This document shows, one piece after another, positions 9,146-16,844 of a stretch of DNA of 64,000 nt. The stretch is from Hoeflea_A sp965249925 (lineage in GTDB: Bacteria; Pseudomonadota; Alphaproteobacteria; Rhizobiales; Rhizobiaceae). The DNA lies in the NCBI GenBank assembly GCA_965249925.1, contig OZ252260.1, forward strand, positions 2,046,001-2,110,000. The letters run 5' to 3'. The position numbers were made by a program, and so were the translations under genes. Position 1 is the first letter of the stretch. Each line of letters opens with the position of its first letter. Under the pieces are notes generated by a model, which worked only from the letters and a program-made list of their open reading frames with translations, did not search any database and was not told the origin of the DNA.

Positions 9146-9173
9146 TTGACAGGTAGAATTTCTCTTGTATACG
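9146..9173 (+). promoter_or_regulatory. Promoter of the marR-type gene
   Basis: A consensus -35 TTGACA (9146-9151) is followed after 16 bases by TATACG (9168-9173). The -10 lies inside a perfect palindrome, the layout expected for autorepression. A ribosome site AAGGAG (9203-9208) precedes GTG 9215. Confidence 0.7.
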
Positions 9174-9190
9174 AATATTTCGTATACAAG
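9164..9190. promoter_or_regulatory. Perfect 27-bp palindromic MarR operator
   Basis: CTTGTATACGAA, spacer TAT, TTCGTATACAAG is a perfect 12+3+12 inverted repeat. It covers the -10 of the marR promoter and ends 24 bases before its start codon. A further partial copy GCATACAAG lies just downstream (9198-9206). MarR dimers typically bind 16-20 bp dyads with ATAC/GTAT cores, so this is a likely autoregulatory site. Confidence 0.8.
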
Positions 9191-9214
9191 TAATATGCAT
9201 ACAAGGAGATAAGC

Positions 9215-9691
9215 GTGACCGCCACGGATCGGACCGGCGACCGCATCGAAACCTGCATCAGCTTCCTGAGCGGCAAGGCTGCCCAGACCGTCGCCAAATT
9301 CTCACGCGACCGGCTTTCGGCATGGAATATGACGCCGATTCAGTTCGCGGTGCTGCAGGCCGTGTTGCAGAAACCCGATCAAAGCGCCTCCGAACTCGGC
9401 GCCTTTCTGGTCATCGACAGCGCCACCATCACCGGGGTGATCGATCGGCTGTGCAAAACGGGCGCGCTTGTCCGAAAGGCCGATTCGCGAGACCGCAGGA
9501 TCACCCGGATCGGCCTGACGCCACAGGGCAGGCGGCAGATTGTGGCGGCGCAGGCTGCCATGCGCTCGATCAACGCGGAGATTGCGGCGGCGTTCGGCGA
9601 CGATGCCGACACATTGTGGCGACTGCTCGAACGGCTCGCCGCGTTCGAGCCGGCTCCGGACCGGCGGCCAAAAATCCGTCAACATGCGTGA
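9215..9691 (+). CDS. MarR family transcriptional regulator
   Basis: This 158-residue winged-helix regulator starts at GTG after AAGGAG. The recognition region reads QSASELGAFLVIDSATITGVIDRL, followed by a wing with the family hallmark DSRDRRITRIGLTPQGR. Dimerisation helices flank both ends. The gene sits 8 bases before the proline dehydrogenase gene and is transcribed with it from a promoter covered by a perfect palindrome. It therefore probably represses its own operon and is relieved by a small aromatic or amino-acid-derived ligand. The ligand is unknown. Confidence 0.9.
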   Translation: MTATDRTGDRIETCISFLSGKAAQTVAKFSRDRLSAWNMTPIQFAVLQAVLQKPDQSASELGAFLVIDSATITGVIDRLCKTGALVRKADSRDRRITRIGLTPQGRRQIVAAQAAMRSINAEIAAAFGDDADTLWRLLERLAAFEPAPDRRPKIRQHA

Positions 9692-9699
9692 GGGCAGGG

Positions 9700-10659
9700 A
9701 TGTTCGCACGAGCATGGCAAAGCGCGATGATCGGACTGGCCCGTTCACAAGCCGCGACACGTTTCATGCAGACGACACGCGCGACATCGCGGCTGTCGCG
9801 GAAATACGTCGCAGGCAACGGTCCGGAGGAAGCGCTGGCGCGGGCTGCGGCGTTGAAAGCCGACGCCGCCATCGACGCATCGCTGTTCTTCCTCGGCGAG
9901 TATGTCGAGGATGCCCGGGGAGTCGCGGAAAACCTCGACAACAAGCTGCGAATCGCCGACCTGCTGGCGCCATCGCAACTCGATCTCCACATCTCGGTCG
10001 ATCCGACTCAGATCGGCCAGCAGATCGATCCGGACCTGGCGGAGAAAAACGCCCTGGCCATTGCGCGACGCATCCGGTCGGGCATCAACGGCCGGAGCGG
10101 CTTCCATGCGCTGATGCTCGACATGGAGGATTCGTCGGTGACCGGTTCGACCATTGCCCTGCATGACCGGCTCCAGGACGCCGGCCTGCCGGTCGCCCTG
10201 ACCCTGCAGGCCTATCTGCGTCGCACCGAGGCGGATCTGCGCGCCCAGATCGCCCGCGGCAGCCGGGTGCGTCTGGTCAAGGGGGCCTTCGTGGCGGGGT
10301 CCGACATCGCTTTCACCAGCCGCCGGGAAATCAAGGCCAATTCACGCAGGCTGATTGCCATGATGCTATCTCAAGAAGCCAGGGACAGCGGCTTCTATCC
10401 GGTGATCGCAACGCATGACACCCGCCTTCAGGATTTCACCCGCAACGAGGCGGCGCGCAATGGATGGGCTGCGGGAGACTACGAATTCGAAATGCTGCTC
10501 GGCGTGCGCAGCGATGTTGCCCGCGGGCTCGCCGGCCAGGGCGAACGGGTGCGCCTCTACCTGCCGTTCGGAAGGGATTGGTGGCCCTACGCCATCCGGC
10601 GCATTGGCGAGAATCCGGCCAATGCGATCTTGCTCGGCCGGTCGGTCCTTTCCGGATAG
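9700..10659 (+). CDS. Proline dehydrogenase (monofunctional PRODH domain)
   Basis: This 319-residue FAD enzyme would oxidise L-proline to pyrroline-5-carboxylate and feed electrons to the quinone pool. The beta/alpha-barrel signatures are clear: MLDMEDSSVTGSTIALHDRL, LTLQAYLRRTEADL, RLVKGAF, VIATHD, YEFEMLLGVR and the C-terminal RLYLPFGRDWWPYAIRR, whose Arg pair and tyrosine bind proline in the family. The start is ATG 9700, after GGGCAGGG. It is a stand-alone domain, not the bifunctional PutA usual in proteobacteria, and no P5C dehydrogenase gene is adjacent. Cotranscription with a MarR regulator suggests inducible expression. A substrate such as hydroxyproline or another cyclic amine cannot be excluded. 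Confidence 0.87.
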   Translation: MFARAWQSAMIGLARSQAATRFMQTTRATSRLSRKYVAGNGPEEALARAAALKADAAIDASLFFLGEYVEDARGVAENLDNKLRIADLLAPSQLDLHISVDPTQIGQQIDPDLAEKNALAIARRIRSGINGRSGFHALMLDMEDSSVTGSTIALHDRLQDAGLPVALTLQAYLRRTEADLRAQIARGSRVRLVKGAFVAGSDIAFTSRREIKANSRRLIAMMLSQEARDSGFYPVIATHDTRLQDFTRNEAARNGWAAGDYEFEMLLGVRSDVARGLAGQGERVRLYLPFGRDWWPYAIRRIGENPANAILLGRSVLSG

Positions 10660-10680
10660 GGCGTCCGGTCCCGCGGTCCT

Positions 10681-11085
10681 TCAAGCGCTGCCGTCGCGCC
10701 CGCTCTGGCTCTCGCCGGTGGCCGGATCGTAGCGCCCGCCACCGAGATGCAGGTGGCCCCAGCCCATGATCTGCAAGAGCAACGGCTCGAGCGCCCTGCC
10801 GGCATCGGTCAGGTCATAGCGGTAGCGGACCGGCCGGTTCTGATAGGCTTCGCGCCGCACCAGGCCCCAGTCCATCAGCTTCTTCAAACGCTGCGACAGG
10901 ATGTTGGTCGGAATGTGCTCGGCGCTGCCCTGCAGGGCTTGGAACGTGTGCTTGCCGTGCCACATCAGGTCGCGAATGATGAGCAGCGTCCATTTATCAC
11001 CCAGCAGTTCGAGTGCCCGCGCAATGGAACAGCGCGATCGAAAATCATGACGATCCGGGGCAATGGGTTGCTGCATGGGGTCCAA
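10681..11085 (-). CDS. HxlR family transcriptional regulator
   Basis: This 134-residue winged-helix protein has typical HxlR features: CSIARALELLGDKWTLLIIRDL near the N-terminus, HIPTNILSQRLKKLMDWGLV as the recognition helix region, and YRYDLTDAGRALEPLL. The cysteine before IARALELLG is conserved in redox or aldehyde-sensing members. It is divergent from a DMT exporter gene that has a pair of palindromic sites at its promoter, so that exporter is the probable target. A half-site TGCAAGTGAC (11131-11140) sits in its own leader. Confidence 0.9.
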   Translation of the reverse strand: MDPMQQPIAPDRHDFRSRCSIARALELLGDKWTLLIIRDLMWHGKHTFQALQGSAEHIPTNILSQRLKKLMDWGLVRREAYQNRPVRYRYDLTDAGRALEPLLLQIMGWGHLHLGGGRYDPATGESQSGRDGSA

Positions 11086-11210
11086 CCGGTACGAGCTATG
11101 CCGGCGTCATTACTCCAGTCGCTTTCGATTTGCAAGTGACCGGTGCGGTTGTCGACCTGCACACCGCCGGCAGAGGCACTTCACGTTTTCGCGATCAGGG
11201 GTCCACAAAT

Positions 11211-11240
11211 CATTCAGAACTTTTTTTGAAGTCTTTCAGG
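11211..11240. repeat. 30-bp dispersed repeat, copy 1
   Basis: This copy begins CATTCAGAACT and ends CTTTCAGG. It matches positions 13896-13925 in 27 of 30 bases, and all three differences are T/C. The copy lies in the region between the hxlR gene and the divergent exporter. Its function is unknown. Confidence 0.6.
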
Positions 11241-11370
11241 CGGCGCGCAACCGCCGGGCGTATGCAGGCCTCCGATCGGAACCCGGTACGGGCCGGCGAT
11301 GGAAATACCATCATCCGGTCCGCGGGGATCGGCCCGAGCCGTCAGCCACGGCACGCCTCTTTTCCCGGTG

Positions 11371-11421
11371 CCTTGCAAAATGCAAGTCACTCGGAGTATT
11401 AGCAACTTGCATAATGCAAGT
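11371..11421. promoter_or_regulatory. Exporter promoter with paired 17-bp HxlR operators
   Basis: Operator 1 is CCTTGCAAAATGCAAGT (11371-11387) and operator 2 is ACTTGCATAATGCAAGT (11405-11421), with centres 34 bp apart. Both are dyads, and each is followed by CACTC. A -35 TTGCAA lies within operator 1 (11373-11378) and a -10-like GTATTA at 11396-11401, 17 bases later, between the operators. The same layout recurs at the other HxlR locus (33801-33851). Confidence 0.75.
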
Positions 11422-11447
11422 CACTCAACAGTCCTGAGGTGAAACAC

Positions 11448-12374
11448 ATGCGCAGGATCGCATTGGCCCATCTGGCGGCCGGCATATCCGCCTTGAGCGC
11501 CGGCACCGCCGTCGTTGCCACCCGTTTTGTCGTCGGTGAAACGGATCCGGCGGCCCTGGCCTTCTATCGCTATATCGTCTCCATCATCTGCTTTGCGCCT
11601 CTTCTCCGCTTCATATGGCCGGCGCATCATTTGACGCTGTCCGATTATCGCACCATCGCGGTGCTCGGCGTCATTTTCTTTGGACTCTTTCCGTGGGCCT
11701 TCAACGCATCGCTGCAATACGTGCCGGCAGCCCGCGGCGCCGTCGGCCTGGCCACCATTCCAATCCAGACGCTGATCGTCGCGGCCCTGTTCGGACGCGA
11801 GCGGGTGACATTCGCCAAGGCTGCCGGCGTGGCGCTGGCGTTCCTCGGTATCGTCGCCGCGTTCGGCCCGGAAGCGTTCCGGTCGACGTCGCCCGATTAT
11901 CTGCTCGGCGACGGCCTGATGCTACTTGGCGCGCTGTGTGCGGCCATCTATTCGGTGTTCAGCCGCGCCACCCTGGCACGGCATGGCGCATTGTTCGTCA
12001 CCGCGCTGGCGATGGCCTTTGCGGTCGTGGCGCTTGCGCCGGTGGTCTATTGGCAATCGGGCCTGCAGGCGTTGCCGTCCTTTAGCGGCAAGGGATGGCT
12101 GGCTGTGCTGTTTTTGGGAACCTTCGCCGGCGCCATTCAGTTCTCGCTCTTCACCTGGGCGCTGCGCTGGCTGCCACCAACGACCACAGTGCTTTATCTC
12201 ACCTTGAACCCGGTCACCGCGATGTTGCTGGGCTATCTGCTGATGGGTGAACAGCTGACGATTGCACTGGTGCTCGGCCTGATGCTGGTGCTGGCGGGCA
12301 TTCTCGTCGGCAGCGGCGCTGTTTCCATCCTGCGCCGCCCTCAGGAGGCGCCGGGCGCTGCAACGACCTCCTGA
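11448..12374 (+). CDS. EamA/DMT family transporter
   Basis: This 308-residue, roughly ten-helix inner-membrane protein is made of two EamA repeats. The motif SALSAGTAVVATRFVV opens the first, AKAAGVALAFLGIVAAFGPE closes it, and TTTVLYLTLNPVTAMLLGYLLMGEQL is the typical second-repeat signature. ATG 11448, seven bases after TGAGG, is preferred over GTG 11439, which overlaps the ribosome site. It is distinct from the DMT exporter at 8185. Control by the divergent HxlR repressor is inferred from the two promoter dyads. Such pairs often confer tolerance to an electrophile or antimicrobial, but the substrate is unknown. Confidence 0.87.
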   Translation: MRRIALAHLAAGISALSAGTAVVATRFVVGETDPAALAFYRYIVSIICFAPLLRFIWPAHHLTLSDYRTIAVLGVIFFGLFPWAFNASLQYVPAARGAVGLATIPIQTLIVAALFGRERVTFAKAAGVALAFLGIVAAFGPEAFRSTSPDYLLGDGLMLLGALCAAIYSVFSRATLARHGALFVTALAMAFAVVALAPVVYWQSGLQALPSFSGKGWLAVLFLGTFAGAIQFSLFTWALRWLPPTTTVLYLTLNPVTAMLLGYLLMGEQLTIALVLGLMLVLAGILVGSGAVSILRRPQEAPGAATTS

Positions 12375-12468
12375 AACCCGAACCGAAACACCAACACGCG
12401 ATTGGCAGAACCGCCGGCGGCCGATAAGCCGGCCGGGCCCTGCCAGGCGCCAGCAGAGGAAAAGCTCC

Positions 12469-13698
12469 ATGACAATGCTCAAACAGTTGCCCTTTCGTCT
12501 CGGTGGCTGGCGGGTGGAGCCGGGCTCACGCACCATCACCGATGGCGCCCGGCAGCGACGCCTGTCGCCGCGCGCCATGGATTCCTTGCTGCTGCTGGCG
12601 CGCGCCGGCGGCGAGGTGGTGACCCGGCAGGAGCTGCTCGACACGGTGTGGCCCGAGGTGACGGTGAGCGACGAGTCCGTCACCACCGCGATCGCCGAGC
12701 TCCGGCGTTGCTTCAGCGACCGTCACGTGATCGAGACGATCCCGCGGGCCGGCTACCGGTTGACCAAAGCGCCGGAAGCAGAAGTGGAGCGTGTGCGCGA
12801 TCGGCGCGAAAGCGCCTATGACCAAGGTGCGTCGGATTTCGATCTGGATGCATATCTGTTGTGCATTGAGGCCGACAGGCTGCGGCGCTTCGGCGGTGCA
12901 TCGGACATCCAAACGGCGCTGCTTTTGACAGAGGAGGCCACCAAACGGGCACCCATGTGCGCGGCGACACGTGCCGAACACGCCCTGACAGTGGCCTTTC
13001 AGACACTGTTTTGCGCCGGGGATCCGACCGATCGCGAGGTGGCCATCGCCATGGCCGATGAAGCCAGAGGCCGACGGCCTGATCGGGCGATGAACCATCT
13101 TGCTCTCGGCGTCGCACTGACTGCGCACCATGATGAGCGTGGTGCCCGGGCGGCGTTTGAGCGGGCACTGGCACTCGATCCAAACAACGGCGAGGCCTGG
13201 TACCATTGCAGCCTGATGTATTGCGCCTTCGGCGCCTATCGATCGGCGAGCCGTGCCGCCGAACGTTCCGCCGCGTTGCTGCCGGATGATTACCGGTCGC
13301 TGTTCCTGGCCGCCATGTTCCGTGACGCAATCGGCGAACACGAAAGGGCGCAAACGTTTGGCAGGGCGGCAGCCATACGCCTCGGCTTTCGCCTCGCTGT
13401 CGATCCCGCCGAACCACGCGGCCGCGCCGCCGAGGCGGCGTTGCTGGCCATGCGCGGCAACGGCGAAGCGGCACTCGATTCGATTGTCGCGCGCGGGCGC
13501 GACTGTTCGGCCCTCCAGTTCTATTCCGTCGCCGCCTTCACGACGCTCGGCGAAACCGGCCGCGCGCTGGACGAACTCGAGCGCCTGGTCGACGAGGGGC
13601 ATCACAACGCCGGCTGGGTGCGTTTCAATCCGACGCTTCGGTCGCTTTGGCACGAACGGCGCTATCAGCGCCTGCTGCGACAACTGCACCTGAACTGA
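12469..13698 (+). CDS. Winged-helix (OmpR/CadC-type) transcriptional regulator with TPR sensor region
   Basis: This is a 409-residue protein. Residues about 8-100 form an OmpR/PhoB-type DNA-binding domain (LSPRAMDSLLLLARAGGEVV, LLDTVWPEVTVSDESVTTAI, ETIPRAGYRL) without a receiver domain. Residues about 120-400 are helical TPR-like repeats, such as ERALALDPNNGEAWYHCSLM. No transmembrane segment is visible, so unlike CadC it is soluble. It reads toward the OsmC/flavin-monooxygenase cluster and is the obvious candidate controller of it. The TPR part probably binds a peptide or partner protein. The signal is unknown. Confidence 0.85.
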   Translation: MTMLKQLPFRLGGWRVEPGSRTITDGARQRRLSPRAMDSLLLLARAGGEVVTRQELLDTVWPEVTVSDESVTTAIAELRRCFSDRHVIETIPRAGYRLTKAPEAEVERVRDRRESAYDQGASDFDLDAYLLCIEADRLRRFGGASDIQTALLLTEEATKRAPMCAATRAEHALTVAFQTLFCAGDPTDREVAIAMADEARGRRPDRAMNHLALGVALTAHHDERGARAAFERALALDPNNGEAWYHCSLMYCAFGAYRSASRAAERSAALLPDDYRSLFLAAMFRDAIGEHERAQTFGRAAAIRLGFRLAVDPAEPRGRAAEAALLAMRGNGEAALDSIVARGRDCSALQFYSVAAFTTLGETGRALDELERLVDEGHHNAGWVRFNPTLRSLWHERRYQRLLRQLHLN

Positions 13699-13826
13699 GG
13701 GCGTTGCAGCTCAAAATAAAGACCTCTGAACAGGGCTCCTCCGGCCCCTGGCACGGACCGGTGCGGGCCGTGTTTCCGGGCCTGCTATCGATGTCGGCTG
13801 AAACCTATTCATCTCATAATTTCAAT

Positions 13827-13861
13827 GGGATGGAGCGCACGTCAGCGCCGCGCTCCATCCC
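13827..13861 (+). terminator. Perfect 12-bp stem hairpin (terminator or leader structure)
   Basis: GGGATGGAGCGC (13827-13838) pairs perfectly with GCGCTCCATCCC (13850-13861) across an 11-base loop. No U-run follows, so it may be a Rho-assisted end of the regulator transcript or a structured leader of the OsmC operon. A second dyad GTCAGG-A-CCTGAC (13864-13876) lies immediately downstream. Confidence 0.5.
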
Positions 13862-13895
13862 CTGTCAGGACCTGACCGGGAAGCGAACCACATAA

Positions 13896-13925
13896 CATTC
13901 AGAACTCTTTTCGAAGTCCTTCAGG
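13896..13925. repeat. 30-bp dispersed repeat, copy 2
   Basis: This copy begins CATTCAGAACT and ends CCTTCAGG. It is 27/30 identical to positions 11211-11240 and lies 85 bases upstream of the first OsmC gene. Both copies precede genes on the + strand at a promoter-like distance. Confidence 0.6.
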
Positions 13926-14010
13926 TATCGCGCCGCCGTCGAACATAAGTCAAGCGCCGGTTGGGCAATCAGGTTGCCCGATCCATCGGTTAATCAAAGG
14001 AGAAAAAAGC

Positions 14011-14574
14011 ATGACCCAGACGAATACCAGCACGGTCAACAATGGCGTCAATGTCGAGGCGCTGCTGGGTGCCCGCGAAACGCTCGAATCGGCCCCTGAA
14101 GCCGCCCAGTTCAAGTGGCGGGCCCGTTGCGAGTGGATCGACGGCACCCACAACCGCAGCACGGTCGAAGGATTCTTCGGCCTGGGCGAAGAACAGCAGC
14201 GGAAATCGCCGCACATCATCGAGGCCGACCACCCGGAGCAGTTCGCCGCCACCGATATGGCCGCAACCCCGGCCGAAATCGCACTGTCGGCACTTGCCAG
14301 CTGCCTGACCGCAGGCGTCGCCACCGTTGCCCAGAACCGCGGCATCCAGCTGAAGAAAGTCACGGCGACCATTGAGGGCGACATGGACCTCTATGGGATT
14401 CTCGGCATCGATGCCGATGTCCGCAACGGCTACAGCGATATTCGTGTCCGCTTCGATATCGACGCGGACGCGACCAAAGAGGAAATCGCGGCGCTGGTCG
14501 CGCAATCCCAAAAGCGCTCAGCCGTTTTCGATGTCATCACCAATCCGACCAATGTCCACGTGACGGTCGCTTAA
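14011..14574 (+). CDS. OsmC family protein (first of two)
   Basis: This is a 187-residue OsmC-fold protein. The conserved helix carries Cys98 in SALASCLTAGVATVAQNRGI. The position that holds the second redox cysteine in peroxidase-type OsmC/Ohr is Ser170 (QKRSAVFDVITNP). The only other cysteine is Cys40. It is therefore a single-cysteine member for which classical two-cysteine peroxidase chemistry is not expected. It is the first gene of a co-directional set with a DUF1127 protein, a flavin monooxygenase, another OsmC, a methyltransferase and DUF4242. The start at ATG 14011 follows GGAGAAAAAAGC. Confidence 0.88.
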   Translation: MTQTNTSTVNNGVNVEALLGARETLESAPEAAQFKWRARCEWIDGTHNRSTVEGFFGLGEEQQRKSPHIIEADHPEQFAATDMAATPAEIALSALASCLTAGVATVAQNRGIQLKKVTATIEGDMDLYGILGIDADVRNGYSDIRVRFDIDADATKEEIAALVAQSQKRSAVFDVITNPTNVHVTVA

Positions 14575-14717
14575 GCCACCTATCGAGCGCGGTGCGCCGG
14601 TTCTTGAGGCCGGCGTCCGCCCTCGGTCAACAGCCGGCCGATTCCGCTCGGCCCGGACCAACAAAACCCCGCCGCCCTATGCGGGCGTCGGATGTTCGAA
14701 TTGAAGGAATAGATGCC

Positions 14718-15026
14718 ATGATCACCGCAACACGGAAGGAGCCGGCCGCAATATCGGTCTACCAACCCGGCGCCGACACCCTGGTGCACCGTCTCTATCG
14801 GCGGTTCGCCAGATGGCGGGCCCAGCAGATCACAATCCACAAATTGCAGGGTCTCGATGACCACACGCTGAAGGACATCGGGCTCAACCGATCAGAGATC
14901 GCCGCCACCGGTTACGGCCTCGCCGCCGCAGCCACGCGCGACCCCGACTGCGCCGCCGTGGCGAACACGCGCCTTCCCGAAACTGCCCGCCGTTCAGGGC
15001 ATCAGGACCAGGAGTACGAATCGTGA
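14718..15026 (+). CDS. DUF1127 domain protein
   Basis: This 102-residue protein contains a short DUF1127 motif (LYRRFARWRAQQITIHKLQGLDDHTLKDIGL, about residues 27-57). The arginine-rich helix is followed by the L.DxxLxDIGL signature. In alphaproteobacteria such proteins bind RNA or act in phosphate and stress responses. Here the motif is followed by an unusual 40-residue tail (residues about 63-102) rich in Ala, Arg and acidic residues. The start is ATG 14718, after AAGGAA. The stop overlaps the start of the flavin monooxygenase by 4 bases, so the protein is produced with it. Confidence 0.8.
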   Translation: MITATRKEPAAISVYQPGADTLVHRLYRRFARWRAQQITIHKLQGLDDHTLKDIGLNRSEIAATGYGLAAAATRDPDCAAVANTRLPETARRSGHQDQEYES

Positions 15027-16267
15027 AGCATGTTACGACCATCATCATCGGCGCCGGCCAGTCCGGCCTGGCAATGAGCCGACAGCTGTCGCACCGCGGT
15101 ATCGACCATCTGCTTCTCGATCGCGGCACGGTCGCGCACACCTGGCGTACCCAACGCTGGGACAGCCTGCACCTGCTCACGCCGAATTGGGCCAACACCC
15201 TTCACGGTTCTGAATACCAGGGGCCCGATCCCGACGGATTCATGCCGGTATCTGAACTGGTGGCGCATCTCGACACCTACGCGCGGGAGACCGGCGCTCC
15301 GATCCAGGGCGACACGGAAGTGCTTCATGTTCGCAGAACCGAGGACGGCTATCGTCTCGAAACCAGCCAGGGGCCTATGACCTGTACGGCGCTGGTGCTG
15401 GCCACCGGCGCGTTCGTGCAACCGGTGATCCCCACCTTGAGCAGCGCCGTCCCCGACACGGTCCATCAGACGACGCCGATCGACTACAAACGTCCAAGCG
15501 ACTTGCCCGAGGGTGGTGTCCTGGTCGTCGGCGCCGCCGCCACCGGGGTGCAACTGGCTCATGAAATACAGGCCTCGGGTCGGCCGGTGACGCTGGCGGT
15601 TGGCAGTCATATCCGCCTGCCGCGCAGCTATCGCGACCACGACATCGAATGGTGGCTGCATGCAATCGGTTTGGCGGACGAGCGTTTTGATGCGCTCGAC
15701 GACCTGGAGCGCGCACGCCGCCTGCCGTCGCCGCAATTGATCGGCGCGCCCGAACCGGTCGATCTCAATGCGCTGCAGGACCTGGGCGTCGAGATCGTCG
15801 GTCGCCTGGCGGCGATCCGCGACGGTCAGGCACTGTTCTCGGGCGGCCTGCGCAATCTCTGTGCATCGGCGGACCTCAAGATGCACCGGCTGCTCGACTC
15901 CGTCGACGACTGGATCACCGAGTGGGAGCTCGACACCCAGTTGCCGCCTGAGAATCGGCCGAAGCCGACCCGTGTGCCGGCCGCACCGCGCCTGCAGCGA
16001 AGCCTGAAGGATGGCGGCATCCGGTCGATCCTCTGGGCCAGCGGATTCCGGCCCGACTTCTCATGGCTCGACTTGCCGGTTTTCGATCGCCGCGGACGCC
16101 TGCGCCATCACGGCGGTGTGGTGGACGCACCGGGCCTCTACGTCCTGGGTCTGCCGATTCTGCGTCGGCGTCAGTCGCATCAGATTTCCGGCGTCGGGTA
16201 CGACGCATTGGAGCTGTCGGAACACCTGCATGCCCATCTCGACGGCCTCGCCAATATGGCCGCCTAG
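15023..16267 (+). CDS. Flavin-containing monooxygenase-like NAD(P)/FAD oxidoreductase
   Basis: This is a 414-residue two-dinucleotide-domain enzyme. GAGQSG at residues 10-15 binds FAD and GAAATG at 170-175 binds NAD(P)H. An ATG motif (LATGAF, about 126-131) and the C-terminal LYVLGLP segment close the FAD site. A WDSLHLLTPN motif near 46-55 is characteristic of the YUC/FMO-like family that oxygenates soft nucleophiles (N, S) or carbonyls. It overlaps the upstream DUF1127 gene by 4 bases. Together with two OsmC proteins and a methyltransferase, this suggests oxidation of a thiol, sulfide or lipid-like compound. The substrate is not known. Confidence 0.86.
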   Translation: MKHVTTIIIGAGQSGLAMSRQLSHRGIDHLLLDRGTVAHTWRTQRWDSLHLLTPNWANTLHGSEYQGPDPDGFMPVSELVAHLDTYARETGAPIQGDTEVLHVRRTEDGYRLETSQGPMTCTALVLATGAFVQPVIPTLSSAVPDTVHQTTPIDYKRPSDLPEGGVLVVGAAATGVQLAHEIQASGRPVTLAVGSHIRLPRSYRDHDIEWWLHAIGLADERFDALDDLERARRLPSPQLIGAPEPVDLNALQDLGVEIVGRLAAIRDGQALFSGGLRNLCASADLKMHRLLDSVDDWITEWELDTQLPPENRPKPTRVPAAPRLQRSLKDGGIRSILWASGFRPDFSWLDLPVFDRRGRLRHHGGVVDAPGLYVLGLPILRRRQSHQISGVGYDALELSEHLHAHLDGLANMAA

Positions 16268-16289
16268 AGCAATTGTGAGGACCACCCCG

Positions 16290-16844
16290 ATGACAGACAT
16301 GTCAGACGTTCAAACCATCAAGCAGGCCATGGAACGGGCGGAAAAAACCGTGACATTGCGACCGGAACGCGGCCAGCGGGTTTACCGCAACGTGGCGACG
16401 GTCAGCGACGGAACCCTGTGCCGCGTCGAGGAGGCGGACCATGTGATGATCCTCGACGTTGGCAAGGCTCTTGGCGGCAACAACGCCGGCCCGTCGCCCA
16501 GTATGGCACTGCGGTCGGCGATGAGCGGATGCATCGCCATCGGCATCAAGCAATGGGCCGCCAAAAACGATATCCGCATCGACCGTCTGGAAGTTACTCT
16601 CGAAACCGATGTGGATGCCCGTGGTCAGCTGGGGGTCGACGACACGATCGTGCCCGGCTTCGAGGGTATCAGGCTCAATATCGCGGTGACCTCGCCGGCG
16701 CCGCGCCAGCGTATCGACAAGATGGTCTCGAGGGCGCTCAGCTACAGCCCGCTGATGGACGTGTTTTTGAACCCGCAGTCGGTTGAACATCGCCTGTCGG
16801 TCACCCACTCCCGCGCCGACAGATCATCGACCGGAGAAGCCTGA
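16290..16844 (+). CDS. OsmC family protein (second of two)
   Basis: This 184-residue OsmC-fold protein is clearly diverged from the first one. The conserved cysteine is Cys81 in MSGCIAIGIKQWAAKNDI. The second redox position is serine (SYSPLMDVFLNP, about 151-162), so it too is a single-cysteine form. Cys44 is the only other cysteine. The start is ATG 16290, after GTGAGG, and the stop overlaps the methyltransferase ATG by one base (TGATG). Two non-identical single-cysteine OsmC proteins flanking a flavin monooxygenase may form a hetero-oligomer or act in sequence, which is inference. Confidence 0.86.
   Translation: MTDMSDVQTIKQAMERAEKTVTLRPERGQRVYRNVATVSDGTLCRVEEADHVMILDVGKALGGNNAGPSPSMALRSAMSGCIAIGIKQWAAKNDIRIDRLEVTLETDVDARGQLGVDDTIVPGFEGIRLNIAVTSPAPRQRIDKMVSRALSYSPLMDVFLNPQSVEHRLSVTHSRADRSSTGEA

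Larger units (their letters stand above)
13699..14010. other. Intergenic region upstream of the OsmC cluster
   Basis: About 310 bases without a supported gene. The stretch contains a perfect 12-bp stem hairpin (13827-13861), a GTCAGG-A-CCTGAC dyad (13864-13876) and the second copy of the 30-bp repeat (13896-13925). A GGAGAAAAAA ribosome site lies just before ATG 14011. Confidence 0.6.

Noticed and set aside
14011..16844. Calling the two OsmC proteins organic hydroperoxide reductases (Ohr/OsmC peroxidases)
   Set aside because: Both lack the second conserved cysteine needed for the two-cysteine peroxidase cycle.
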